A DNA stretch of 64,000 nucleotides. Source: Brevibacterium moorei (lineage in GTDB: Bacteria; Actinomycetota; Actinomycetes; Actinomycetales; Brevibacteriaceae). The translations under genes and the position numbers were made by a program. Below the pieces are notes generated by a model that saw nothing but the letters and a program-made list of their open reading frames with translations, had not been told where the DNA came from and did not search any database. Below, piece after piece: positions 15,806 through 22,333 of this stretch. The stretch covers positions 144,895 to 208,894 of the forward strand of contig NZ_JANIJX010000003.1 of assembly GCF_024580735.1 (NCBI RefSeq), read 5' to 3'. The first letter of the stretch is position 1, and each line of letters starts with the position of its first letter.

Positions 15806-16963
15806 ATGCCAACCCGCGCCCAGACCAACCGCCTCGCAGACGCTCAGAACGCCGTCACCGACCAGGTCCAACAGGAACTGGCCCGCATCTGGGCCAAGCT
15901 CGACGCCGACCCGCTCCGCGCTCGCCAACAGCTCGAGGAGATCTTCCCGGCCCTGCTGGAGAAGTTCGGCGATGTGGCGGCCACGGCGGCGGCCGAATGG
16001 TTTGAAGAGCGCACAGGCCAGCGTGCAGTCCTCGCCGACCCCATACCCGCCGACCAGGCCAACAGTTCACTCCGTTGGGCTATGGGCCCCGCCTTCGACG
16101 GCGACTGGGACACTGCGCTCGCCAACCTGGCCAGTGTCGCTGATCGCCTGGTAAGGGCCCAGGGCAAGGACACAGTGCAGACCTCGGCTCAGCGACGGAA
16201 GGTCCGCTTCGCACGGGTGCCAGCCGGGCGGACCACCTGTTCGTTCTGCACCATGCTCGCCTCCCGTGGATTCGTCTACACCGACCGGAATACAGCTGGT
16301 GGGCTCAATCGGTATCACGCGCACTGTGATTGCCAGATCGTCCCGGAAGATGGCACTGTGCCGGCCGGGTACGACCCGGAAGCGCTCTACGACCAGTACC
16401 AGGAAGCCCGCTCTCAGCTGCCCGATGACGGTAAGTACGCCACCGCCGAAGAGATCATGACGAAGATGCGCGAGCTTCACCCGGAGAGGTACACGGACGG
16501 TATCTGGCCGAGACTCCCCACCGGGACGAGCAAGGATGGGACGCTCCAACTGAGCAAGTACGAGCAGCATAGACGCGACCTTCTGGCCCGCCTATACCAA
16601 GAGGGGAAGACCTCAGGGGGCGACTACCTGATGCCTCCAAAGCACCCAGCAGAACCGCCCGAATGGTGGCCGACTGATCTGCCGGCACTACGCTCTAAAG
16701 AATGGAACCACATTCTCTATGGATTCGGGTCCGGGGGTGCTCACCAAAAGGGGTACGAATGGATCAGCGGAGGGACGCCGTTTCCGCCGACATGGGGGCC
16801 TGAGAAGATCGCCCAGAACATCGCAGAATTCCTCCAGACGGTTGACATAACCGACACGTCGCAGGCGACCTACGAGGGTATGATTGAGGGATCACCGATC
16901 AGAGTGGCCATTGGACGAAGGAAAGGAAAAGCCCGTGTTATCACAGCGTTCCCTCCTAGCTGA
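15806..16963 (+). CDS. MuF-type head morphogenesis protein fused to a C-terminal EndoU-like toxin domain
   Basis: 385 aa. Residues 1-200 are a MuF-like capsid-associated domain: a helical N-terminus, then Cys145-x-x-Cys148 (CSFC), and RYHAHCDC with Cys174 and Cys176. A linker (about 200-290) follows. The last about 85 residues read NHILYG (His302), GGAHQKG (His313), GTPFPPTW and a terminal KARVITAFP, which is the signature of bacterial EndoU ribonuclease toxins of polymorphic toxin systems. Phage MuF proteins with variable toxin tails are a described class. The next gene, overlapping by 29 bases, is a candidate immunity protein. The toxin part may be delivered with the phage DNA or used between lysogens. 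Confidence 0.85.
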   Translation: MPTRAQTNRLADAQNAVTDQVQQELARIWAKLDADPLRARQQLEEIFPALLEKFGDVAATAAAEWFEERTGQRAVLADPIPADQANSSLRWAMGPAFDGDWDTALANLASVADRLVRAQGKDTVQTSAQRRKVRFARVPAGRTTCSFCTMLASRGFVYTDRNTAGGLNRYHAHCDCQIVPEDGTVPAGYDPEALYDQYQEARSQLPDDGKYATAEEIMTKMRELHPERYTDGIWPRLPTGTSKDGTLQLSKYEQHRRDLLARLYQEGKTSGGDYLMPPKHPAEPPEWWPTDLPALRSKEWNHILYGFGSGGAHQKGYEWISGGTPFPPTWGPEKIAQNIAEFLQTVDITDTSQATYEGMIEGSPIRVAIGRRKGKARVITAFPPS

Positions 16964-17240
16964 CCAACCCACGATGGAAATGATCGCCCAGGACCTCATC
17001 GACCTCATCCGGTCGGAGATCGGAGATGACCGGGCCGTCGAGATCCAAGACGTGCTGCACGCCGATGGGCCAATGGCACCGGTGACCATGGCCGTTGATC
17101 AGCTTGTCGAACACCACGTCCGGGTGCCAGCCGACCTGATGCAGCGCTTCGCGCGGGTGGCTGAAGAAACTGGCGACACCGAAGACTATGCCGACCTGTA
17201 TGCCGACCAGCAAGCGATCGTAGCCAGACAGCCGGTCTAG
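16935..17240 (+). CDS. Candidate immunity protein for the EndoU toxin tail
   Basis: 101 aa from GTG 16935, chosen for the GGAAAGGAAAA just upstream; TTG codons at 16884 and 16911 are in frame but poorer. It overlaps the end of the toxin-tailed MuF gene and is followed directly by a terminator. The protein is small, acidic and helical (IGDDRAVEIQDVLHADG, AVDQLVEHHVRVPADLMQRF), as immunity proteins usually are. The immunity role is inferred from position; no family was recognised. Its GC content is lower than that of the structural genes. Confidence 0.6.
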   Translation: MLSQRSLLADQPTMEMIAQDLIDLIRSEIGDDRAVEIQDVLHADGPMAPVTMAVDQLVEHHVRVPADLMQRFARVAEETGDTEDYADLYADQQAIVARQPV

Positions 17241-17260
17241 ACCGGCTCAGCATATAGTCC

Positions 17261-17290
17261 AACCCCCGACCACCCATCGGGGGTTTTCTT
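17261..17290 (+). terminator. Rho-independent terminator after the toxin/immunity pair
   Basis: AACCCCCGA pairs with TCGGGGGTT around the loop CCACCCA and is followed by TTTCTT. It separates the MuF/immunity genes from the scaffold and capsid genes. Confidence 0.8.
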
Positions 17291-17385
17291 ATGCCCGGAA
17301 GCGCTCCGGGCTCCACGATTTTCGGGCCCCGCACGGGGCCTGTGCCATATCCGATTGCCGCACGGCATGAAAGGACGGTGCCCTC

Positions 17386-17844
17386 ATGGGTGACACCACC
17401 GCCAGCACCACCGACCCGAAGACCCCGCCGCCGGCGCCCGCCGGGGACCAGACCGATTGGGAGGCGAAGTACCACGCCGCCGTCGCCGAGTCCCGCAAGT
17501 GGGAGACCCGCGCGAAGTCCAATCGTGACGAACGGGACGCGGCCCAGACTCGGGCGACCGAGCTGGAGCAGGCGAACCAGGGCCTCACGGACAAGGTCGC
17601 GGGGTTCGAAACGGCGAAGGCCCGCACGGACCTCGTCGCGAAGATCGCCGGTGAGAAGAACGTCGACGCCACAGTCCTGGCCCTCATGGCCGGGGACACG
17701 GAGGACGCGCTCACGAAGGCGGCGGAAACCCTGCAGGGCGCGGCACCGTCAGCGCCGGTCGTTCCCAGCGCCGGTGACAATCCTCCGGCGCCGCCGGTGT
17801 CCGAGGAGATGCAGGCCGTTCGCAGCCTGTTCAGCAACGACTAA
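17386..17844 (+). CDS. Capsid scaffolding protein
   Basis: 152 aa, highly charged with a long predicted coiled coil (about 25-85: WEAKYHAAVAESRKWETRAK onward, ATELEQANQGLTDKVAG) and a Pro/Ala-rich C-terminal part. Composition, length and position just before the major capsid gene are typical of scaffold proteins, which template prohead assembly and then leave. AAAGGACGG upstream of ATG 17386. Confidence 0.85.
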   Translation: MGDTTASTTDPKTPPPAPAGDQTDWEAKYHAAVAESRKWETRAKSNRDERDAAQTRATELEQANQGLTDKVAGFETAKARTDLVAKIAGEKNVDATVLALMAGDTEDALTKAAETLQGAAPSAPVVPSAGDNPPAPPVSEEMQAVRSLFSND

Positions 17845-17859
17845 CAGAAGGAGGCCCTG

Positions 17860-18810
17860 ATGGCTGTATTCGACAGCAAGCAGGCCAAGGTGCTCATGCC
17901 GCGCACGATCGCTGACGGCATGATCACGAAGACCCAGTCCACATCGACGGTCGCGAAGCTCTCGGCGTCCGAGCCGCAGAAGTTCGGCGAGGTCGACTAC
18001 ATCATTTTCGACGACTTCCCCCGCGCCGAGTTCGTCGAGGAAGGCGCCGACAAGGGGTCGACCTCGGGCGGGTTCCGATCGGTGACTGCGAAGCCGCACA
18101 AGGCTCAGGTCACGATGCGGTTCAACGAGGAAGTCCAGTGGATGGACGAGGACAACCAGCTCGGTATCCTCGACCAGCTGGGCGCCAAGGGCTCCGAGGC
18201 CCTGTCCCGCGCCCTGGACCTGGGCCTGTACCACCGCATCAACCCCCTGTCCGGAGCGGTCATCACCGGGTGGGACAACTACCTGACGTCGACGACCAAC
18301 GTCGTCACCGACGACGACGAGTTCGATCAGGTGATCCGCGAGGCCGTGGGCCTGCTGGTCAACCGCGACGACGACCCCATTACCCCGACCGGCCTGGCCC
18401 TGGCCCCGGATGCGGTCTGGGACCTGGCCAACCTTCAGGGGAAGCTGGCCAACGGCGACCCGTCCGGCCAGCAGCGCTACCCGAACCTCGGCTTGGGCGC
18501 CAACATCGAGTCCTTCCTGGGCCTGAATGCGGCCTCCGGCTCGACCGTCTCCGGCAAGCCCGAAGCCGCCAAGCCCACGGGCGTGCGCGGCATCGTCGGC
18601 GATTACACGAACGGAATCCGCTGGGGCATCCAGCGGGATCTGCCAATCGAGCTGATCCGCTTCGGCGACCCGGACGGCGGCGGAGACCTCAAGCGGAAGA
18701 ACCAGATCGCCCTTCGCCTCGAGCTGGTCTATGGCTGGTACGTCTTCGCGGACCGCTTCGCCGTGATCAAGGCCGCCGGCGCCGATGAGGGTGGCGACGC
18801 GGGGGAATGA
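17860..18810 (+). CDS. Major capsid protein
   Basis: 316 aa, AGAAGGAGG before ATG 17860. Size, position after the scaffold and sequence style (VAKLSASEPQKFG, FVEEGADKGSTSGGF, KAQVTMRFNEEVQW) fit an HK97-fold major capsid protein of actinophages. A capsid gene after a separate scaffold gene indicates no large N-terminal delta domain. The last codons and the following hairpin resemble those behind the major tail gene. Confidence 0.9.
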   Translation: MAVFDSKQAKVLMPRTIADGMITKTQSTSTVAKLSASEPQKFGEVDYIIFDDFPRAEFVEEGADKGSTSGGFRSVTAKPHKAQVTMRFNEEVQWMDEDNQLGILDQLGAKGSEALSRALDLGLYHRINPLSGAVITGWDNYLTSTTNVVTDDDEFDQVIREAVGLLVNRDDDPITPTGLALAPDAVWDLANLQGKLANGDPSGQQRYPNLGLGANIESFLGLNAASGSTVSGKPEAAKPTGVRGIVGDYTNGIRWGIQRDLPIELIRFGDPDGGGDLKRKNQIALRLELVYGWYVFADRFAVIKAAGADEGGDAGE

Positions 18811-18855
18811 CCGCCCGCTACCAGGCCGCGTACTGACCGGCCTGGTAGCGGGCGG
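18811..18855 (+). terminator. Perfect 18-base inverted repeat after the capsid gene
   Basis: CCGCCCGCTACCAGGCCG pairs exactly with its complement at 18838-18855 around the nine-base loop CGTACTGAC. It starts at the base after the capsid stop codon. No U tract follows, so it may act as an attenuator or mRNA-stability element that adjusts expression rather than a full terminator. A close relative lies behind the major tail gene. Confidence 0.75.
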
Positions 18856-18898
18856 CCCCGCGCCCACCCACACCCCGAATGACTGATTGGAGACCACC

Positions 18899-19327
18899 AT
18901 GGCCGAATGGAAGGCGCCCCTCCCGGCGGAAGCCAAGGAGGGAAACTCTGGACACCCGGAGGACCACAACAAGCTCAACGCCGCAGTGAAGGAGATCCGC
19001 GATCTGGTGGACTCCGGCGCGCTCAACGGCAAGGACGGTAAGGGTACGCCCGGCGATGATGGCCACAGCCCGGTCATCACCTTCGACGGCACCAAGATCG
19101 TCGTGGACGGCACTGCGGGCCCGGACCTGAAGGGAAAGCCCGGCGACGCTGGCAAGTCCCCCAAGGTGACCATGAACGGCACCAAGATCGTCATCGACGG
19201 TGTCGAGGGCCCGGACCTGAAGGGGGCACCGGGCGACAAGGGTAAGGACTCGGACGTGACCAAGGCGGCATTCGATGCCCTGGCCGCCCGCGTGACCAAG
19301 CTGGAAACGCCGCCCACCGAGGGCTGA
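18899..19327 (+). CDS. Collagen-like head protein (putative head fibre or decoration)
   Basis: 142 aa from ATG 18899 (TTGGAGA upstream). The middle has short collagen-like G-x-y runs and two tandem repeats of about 30 residues (VITFDGTKIVVDGTAGPDL and VTMNGTKIVIDGVEGPDL). The C-terminus is a short amphipathic helix (KAAFDALAARVTKLE), a usual trimerisation element. Placed directly after the major capsid gene, it is probably a trimeric head fibre or decoration protein; receptor or carbohydrate binding is speculation. Confidence 0.65.
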   Translation: MAEWKAPLPAEAKEGNSGHPEDHNKLNAAVKEIRDLVDSGALNGKDGKGTPGDDGHSPVITFDGTKIVVDGTAGPDLKGKPGDAGKSPKVTMNGTKIVIDGVEGPDLKGAPGDKGKDSDVTKAAFDALAARVTKLETPPTEG

Positions 19328-19342
19328 TAAGGAGGTCTGGCC

Positions 19343-19840
19343 ATGGCCGATGAGACACCACCTCCGGTCGAGCCCTGGCCCATGGCCACGGTCGAAGACC
19401 TGAAGGCCCGCTGGCCGGACTTCCCACCCGGGGCCGACGCCCACGCGGGAGTCCTCCTCGAGGACGCCTCGCAGTTCATCATCGACGTCTGTCCCACCGC
19501 GGTCCACGCCACGGCGTCCACGCGCCGGCGGATCGTCTGCGCGGTCGTCCGCCGGGCCATGGCCGCCGAAGCCTCCGACATGGACGGCCTGTCCCAGCAG
19601 TCGCTGACCACGGGCCCGTTCGCCATGTCCCAGACACCCGCCAACCCGCACGGGGACTTCTACCTGACCAAGGCCGAGAAGAAGGCCCTGGGCCAGGGCG
19701 GGCAGAAGGCATTCGGCGTGGACATTGCCGGTGGCGGCCCGGCCTGTGAGCACCAGCCCTGGTGCTCACAGTTCTTCGGCGCTCGCTCCTGCTCGTGTGG
19801 CGCGGACCTGACCGGGGGTGAGCCCCTATGGGAGCGGTGA
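19343..19840 (+). CDS. Head-to-tail connector protein
   Basis: 165 aa, AAGGAGG upstream of ATG 19343. The N-terminal half (VEDLKARWPDFP, ASQFIIDVCPTAVHATASTRRRIVCAVVRRAM) matches the helical adaptor proteins (gp6/gp15-like) that dock under the portal. Unusual Cys-rich tail: CEHQPWCSQFFGARSCSCG at about residues 136-154. Overlaps the next gene by 13 bases. Confidence 0.75.
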   Translation: MADETPPPVEPWPMATVEDLKARWPDFPPGADAHAGVLLEDASQFIIDVCPTAVHATASTRRRIVCAVVRRAMAAEASDMDGLSQQSLTTGPFAMSQTPANPHGDFYLTKAEKKALGQGGQKAFGVDIAGGGPACEHQPWCSQFFGARSCSCGADLTGGEPLWER

Positions 19841-20175
19841 GGCACCCGCACGGGGAGACCATCACCGTCCACCCCTACATAGACGGAGCCTTGGACGCCA
19901 ACGGCAACCCGGTCCCGGCGTTCGGCGACGACTACACCCGCACGGGTATCGCCGTCGCCCCGCACGTCGAACCGGCCGAGATCGATCCGAACCGACGCAT
20001 GGTCGTCGACGGATTCGACCTCTACGACACCGTCGACACGCCAGTCACCGACCGGGACCACATCACCGTCCGCGGCCACCGCTACCGCGTCGTCGGCGAG
20101 ATCGCACGATGGTCCGACCCCTTCAAGGCTGCACAGTCCGGGGCCGTCATCACCATCACCCGAGCGAAAGGCTGA
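19828..20175 (+). CDS. Head-tail joining (head closure) protein
   Basis: 115 aa, ATG 19828 inside the preceding gene with GGGGGTG upstream. Small beta-barrel-like protein (ITVHPYIDG, YDTVDTPVTDRDHITVRGHRYRV) of the size and position of SPP1 gp16/HK97 head-closure proteins, which seal the portal after packaging. Confidence 0.7.
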   Translation: MGAVRHPHGETITVHPYIDGALDANGNPVPAFGDDYTRTGIAVAPHVEPAEIDPNRRMVVDGFDLYDTVDTPVTDRDHITVRGHRYRVVGEIARWSDPFKAAQSGAVITITRAKG

Positions 20176-20177
20176 CC

Positions 20178-20441
20178 ATGGCCAAAGGCAAGATCAAGCT
20201 CAACACCAAGGCCTTCGCCCAGCTGCGCAACTCCGCCGAGGTGATGGCCGACCTGAACCGCCGCGCCCGCAAGATCTCCAACGCCGCCGGCGAAGGCTTC
20301 GAAGCCCACGACGCCCAACCGGGCACCAAGGGCCGCAACCCCCGCGCACGCGCATCAGTCGGCACCGACAGCCTCAAAGGCCGCCGCCGCCAAGCCCAGG
20401 ACAACGTCCTCCAAAAGGCACTGAACGCAGGGAGGCAGTAA
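20178..20441 (+). CDS. Neck/tail-completion protein
   Basis: 87 aa from ATG 20178; AGCGAAAGG upstream. Basic and helical with the pattern of HK97 gp10-like neck proteins of actinophages (ELNRRARKISNAAGEGFEA, RARASVGTDS). One-base overlap with the next gene (TAATG). Confidence 0.65.
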   Translation: MAKGKIKLNTKAFAQLRNSAEVMADLNRRARKISNAAGEGFEAHDAQPGTKGRNPRARASVGTDSLKGRRRQAQDNVLQKALNAGRQ

Positions 20442-20809
20442 TGCCCGAATTCCCCAGCGCTCGCCGCCTGCTGCGGGAGCATCTGGCGGGCCTGCTCGAC
20501 GTGCCCGTGGTGACGCGGGTGCCTGCGGAGAGGCCGCCGGGGTTCGTGCGGATCCTCAACGCCGGGGGCGCCGGCCGCCTGGGTCCGGTCCTCGAGGAGG
20601 TCGCGCTGACTGTCGAATCGTGGGACGACTCGGAGGTCGTGGCCGAGGATCGCGCCAACCATATCCGGGGACTCCTGTGCGAGGCACCGGAGTGGGCGGG
20701 CCGCCCGGTCTACCGGTATCGGGAGTCGGGCCCGCCGGTCGATCTGCCGGACGAATCCGAGCAGCACCGGTTCACATTCACTCTCACGATCCGGCTCAGG
20801 GGAACCTGA
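20441..20809 (+). CDS. Tail terminator-like protein
   Basis: 122 aa, AGGGAGGCAG before ATG 20441. Small alpha/beta protein (LLREHLAGLLDVPVVTRVP, VALTVESWDDSEVVAEDRA) placed just before the major tail gene as expected for gp17/gpU-type tail terminators that cap the tube and set its end. Confidence 0.7.
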   Translation: MPEFPSARRLLREHLAGLLDVPVVTRVPAERPPGFVRILNAGGAGRLGPVLEEVALTVESWDDSEVVAEDRANHIRGLLCEAPEWAGRPVYRYRESGPPVDLPDESEQHRFTFTLTIRLRGT

Positions 20810-20869
20810 GCCGGCACGCTTCATGCACTCCAAAGGGGCCTACGCAAATCCTGCTGAGGAGCACGCATC

Positions 20870-21484
20870 ATGGCTGGTACATCCACCCAGAACGTCGCCG
20901 TTGGAAAGCCGAATCTCAAGGTTTCCGGCGGCGTCATGTTCGCCCCGCTGGGCACGACCCGGCCCACGTCTCTCGAAGCCGCGATCGACGCGGCGTATGC
21001 CTCGCTGGGGTATGTCTCCGATGACGGTGTCACGGAGACCTCCGAGCGGTCCACCGAAGACATTCGAGCGTGGGGCGGCGACAAGGTCCGCACCGTGCAG
21101 ACGGAGTTCGGCACCACTCTGCAGTTCACGCTCATCGAGTCTCTCCGCGCCGAGACGCTGAAGTTCGTCTATGGCGCCGACAACGTCTCCACCGAGGGCG
21201 GTGTCATCACGGTCAAGCGGAACTCGCAGACCCTGCCGCACGGTCAGCTGCTCATCCCGATGCTCGACGGCACGAACTCGCGCCACCTCGACGCGGGCCT
21301 GGCCCAGGTGACCGAGGTCGGCGACATCTCGTATGTCGACGGGGAGGCAATCGCTTACGAGGTCACCGTCTCGTGCGACCCCGACGACGACGGCAACACC
21401 CTCATCGAGCGCATCGCAGTCGCCCCCGCTGATGGCGGCGGGGAGACCGGTGGCGGCGATGAGGGCGGTGCCACGGGGGAATGA
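20870..21484 (+). CDS. Major tail protein
   Basis: 204 aa, CTGAGGAGCACGCATC before ATG 20870. Features typical of siphovirus tail-tube proteins: KVSGGVMFAPLGTTRPTS, LGYVSDDGVTETSERSTEDI, and a beta-rich core. The C-terminus is a Gly/Glu-rich tail (DGGGETGGGDEGGATGE) whose codons, stop and following hairpin mirror those of the major capsid gene. It precedes the frameshifted tail chaperones, as is standard. Confidence 0.92.
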   Translation: MAGTSTQNVAVGKPNLKVSGGVMFAPLGTTRPTSLEAAIDAAYASLGYVSDDGVTETSERSTEDIRAWGGDKVRTVQTEFGTTLQFTLIESLRAETLKFVYGADNVSTEGGVITVKRNSQTLPHGQLLIPMLDGTNSRHLDAGLAQVTEVGDISYVDGEAIAYEVTVSCDPDDDGNTLIERIAVAPADGGGETGGGDEGGATGE

Positions 21485-21487
21485 CCG

Positions 21488-21522
21488 CCCGCTACCGGGC
21501 CGAGTACTGACCCGGTAGCGGG
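21488..21522 (+). terminator. 12-base inverted repeat after the major tail gene
   Basis: CCCGCTACCGGG pairs with CCCGGTAGCGGG around an 11-base loop. Sequence around it is closely related to the hairpin at 18811-18855; the changed A in the left arm is matched by a changed T in the right arm, so pairing is kept. Confidence 0.75.
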
Positions 21523-21533
21523 CTCCACAGATT

Positions 21534-21581
21534 CCCAGGGCGGCGGAACCCATTCATGCGTAGGCTCGCCGCCGCCCTGGG
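21534..21581 (+). terminator. Second hairpin after the major tail gene
   Basis: CCCAGGGCGGCG (21534-21545) and CGCCGCCCTGGG (21570-21581) form a perfect 12-base stem with a 24-base loop. With the hairpin just before, this gives a tandem stop/attenuation region between the abundant tube protein and the tail assembly genes. Confidence 0.65.
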
Positions 21582-21629
21582 TCCACACACTTTTTCGAGC
21601 CTGCGCGCACCACACGATAGGAGCCTCGC

Positions 21630-21920
21630 ATGGCAACCGGACGCAAGACGATGAGCCCGAAGCGCAAGGGCGAAAAGCAGTACCCCATGGTGTCCTTCGA
21701 GATGCCCGATTTCGATGGGGAGTTCACGCTGCCGAAGCTGGACACCCTCCCGCTGGGCATCGTCGCAGCCCTCGACACGGGCAGCTTCGGCGAGTTCATC
21801 ACGTTCCTGGACAAGCACGCCCCGGACTCGGCGCCCGCGGTCCGGGATATCGCCGGGGAAGAGGTCGAGGTGCTCATGGAGCACTGGTCGACCGCGTCCG
21901 GGGTCACCGCGGGGAAATAG
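21630..21920 (+). CDS. Tail assembly chaperone, short form (gpG-like)
   Basis: 96 aa, ATAGGAGCC upstream of ATG 21630. Acidic-to-helical protein (YPMVSFEMPDFDGEFTLPKL) of the actinophage tail chaperone family. It binds the tape measure and recruits tube subunits. The gene ends GCG GGG AAA TAG, containing a slippery site for a longer -1 frameshift product. Confidence 0.88.
   Translation: MATGRKTMSPKRKGEKQYPMVSFEMPDFDGEFTLPKLDTLPLGIVAALDTGSFGEFITFLDKHAPDSAPAVRDIAGEEVEVLMEHWSTASGVTAGK
21911..21917 (+). promoter_or_regulatory. Programmed -1 frameshift site GGGGAAA
   Basis: In the zero frame the codons are GCG GGG AAA TAG. Slipping back one base re-pairs GGG with GGG and moves AAA to GAA, bypassing the stop and opening a 132-codon frame to 22309. 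This is the classic tail-chaperone (G/GT) arrangement. Confidence 0.88.
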
Positions 21921-22309
21921 TCGGCCTGGCCCGACTCATCGACCAGCACAGTCACGCGCTCAACGCCGACCTGCTCAAGCACGGTCTGCGGCTGCGTTGG
22001 CTCGATGATCCGGACCAGGACTTGACCATGGGCGACCTGCTGGACTTCGTCGAGTACGCCACCCCGGACATGGCGATCGTGCAGGTCACCGTCGATGACC
22101 ACGAGTGGTCCATGACGAACCAACTGCTGGCCGCCATGGTCGACCGCCTCAACATGGACGCCTGGGCTCAGGGCGGCGGCAAGGGCCGCAAGCCCAAGCC
22201 GATCCCGCGCCCGGGTGTCGTAGACAAGTCGACGAAGACGTACACGGTCGAAGCACCGTCGACCGTCACTGAGATCGACGCGTGGATTGCCTCCAAACGA
22301 TCCGCCTGA
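21914..22309 (+). CDS. Tail assembly chaperone, frameshift extension (gpT-like part of GT)
   Basis: Read in the -1 frame after the slippery site, giving EIVGLARLIDQHSHALNADL, LKHGLRLRWLDDPDQDLTMG and onward to a stop at 22309, the standard second part of actinophage GT proteins. The fusion would be about 226 aa (95 + 131). There is a possible internal start at ATG 22028 but no ribosome site, which supports expression by frameshifting only. The T part binds the tape measure during tail assembly. Confidence 0.88.
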   Translation, partial: EIVGLARLIDQHSHALNADLLKHGLRLRWLDDPDQDLTMGDLLDFVEYATPDMAIVQVTVDDHEWSMTNQLLAAMVDRLNMDAWAQGGGKGRKPKPIPRPGVVDKSTKTYTVEAPSTVTEIDAWIASKRSA

Positions 22310-22333
22310 CCGAACCGTAGAAGGGGAGACCGC

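Noticed and set aside
17749..19644. Long minus-strand open frame (631 codons) over the capsid genes
   Set aside because: Antisense shadow of the capsid, collagen-like and connector genes, with no start context or domain.
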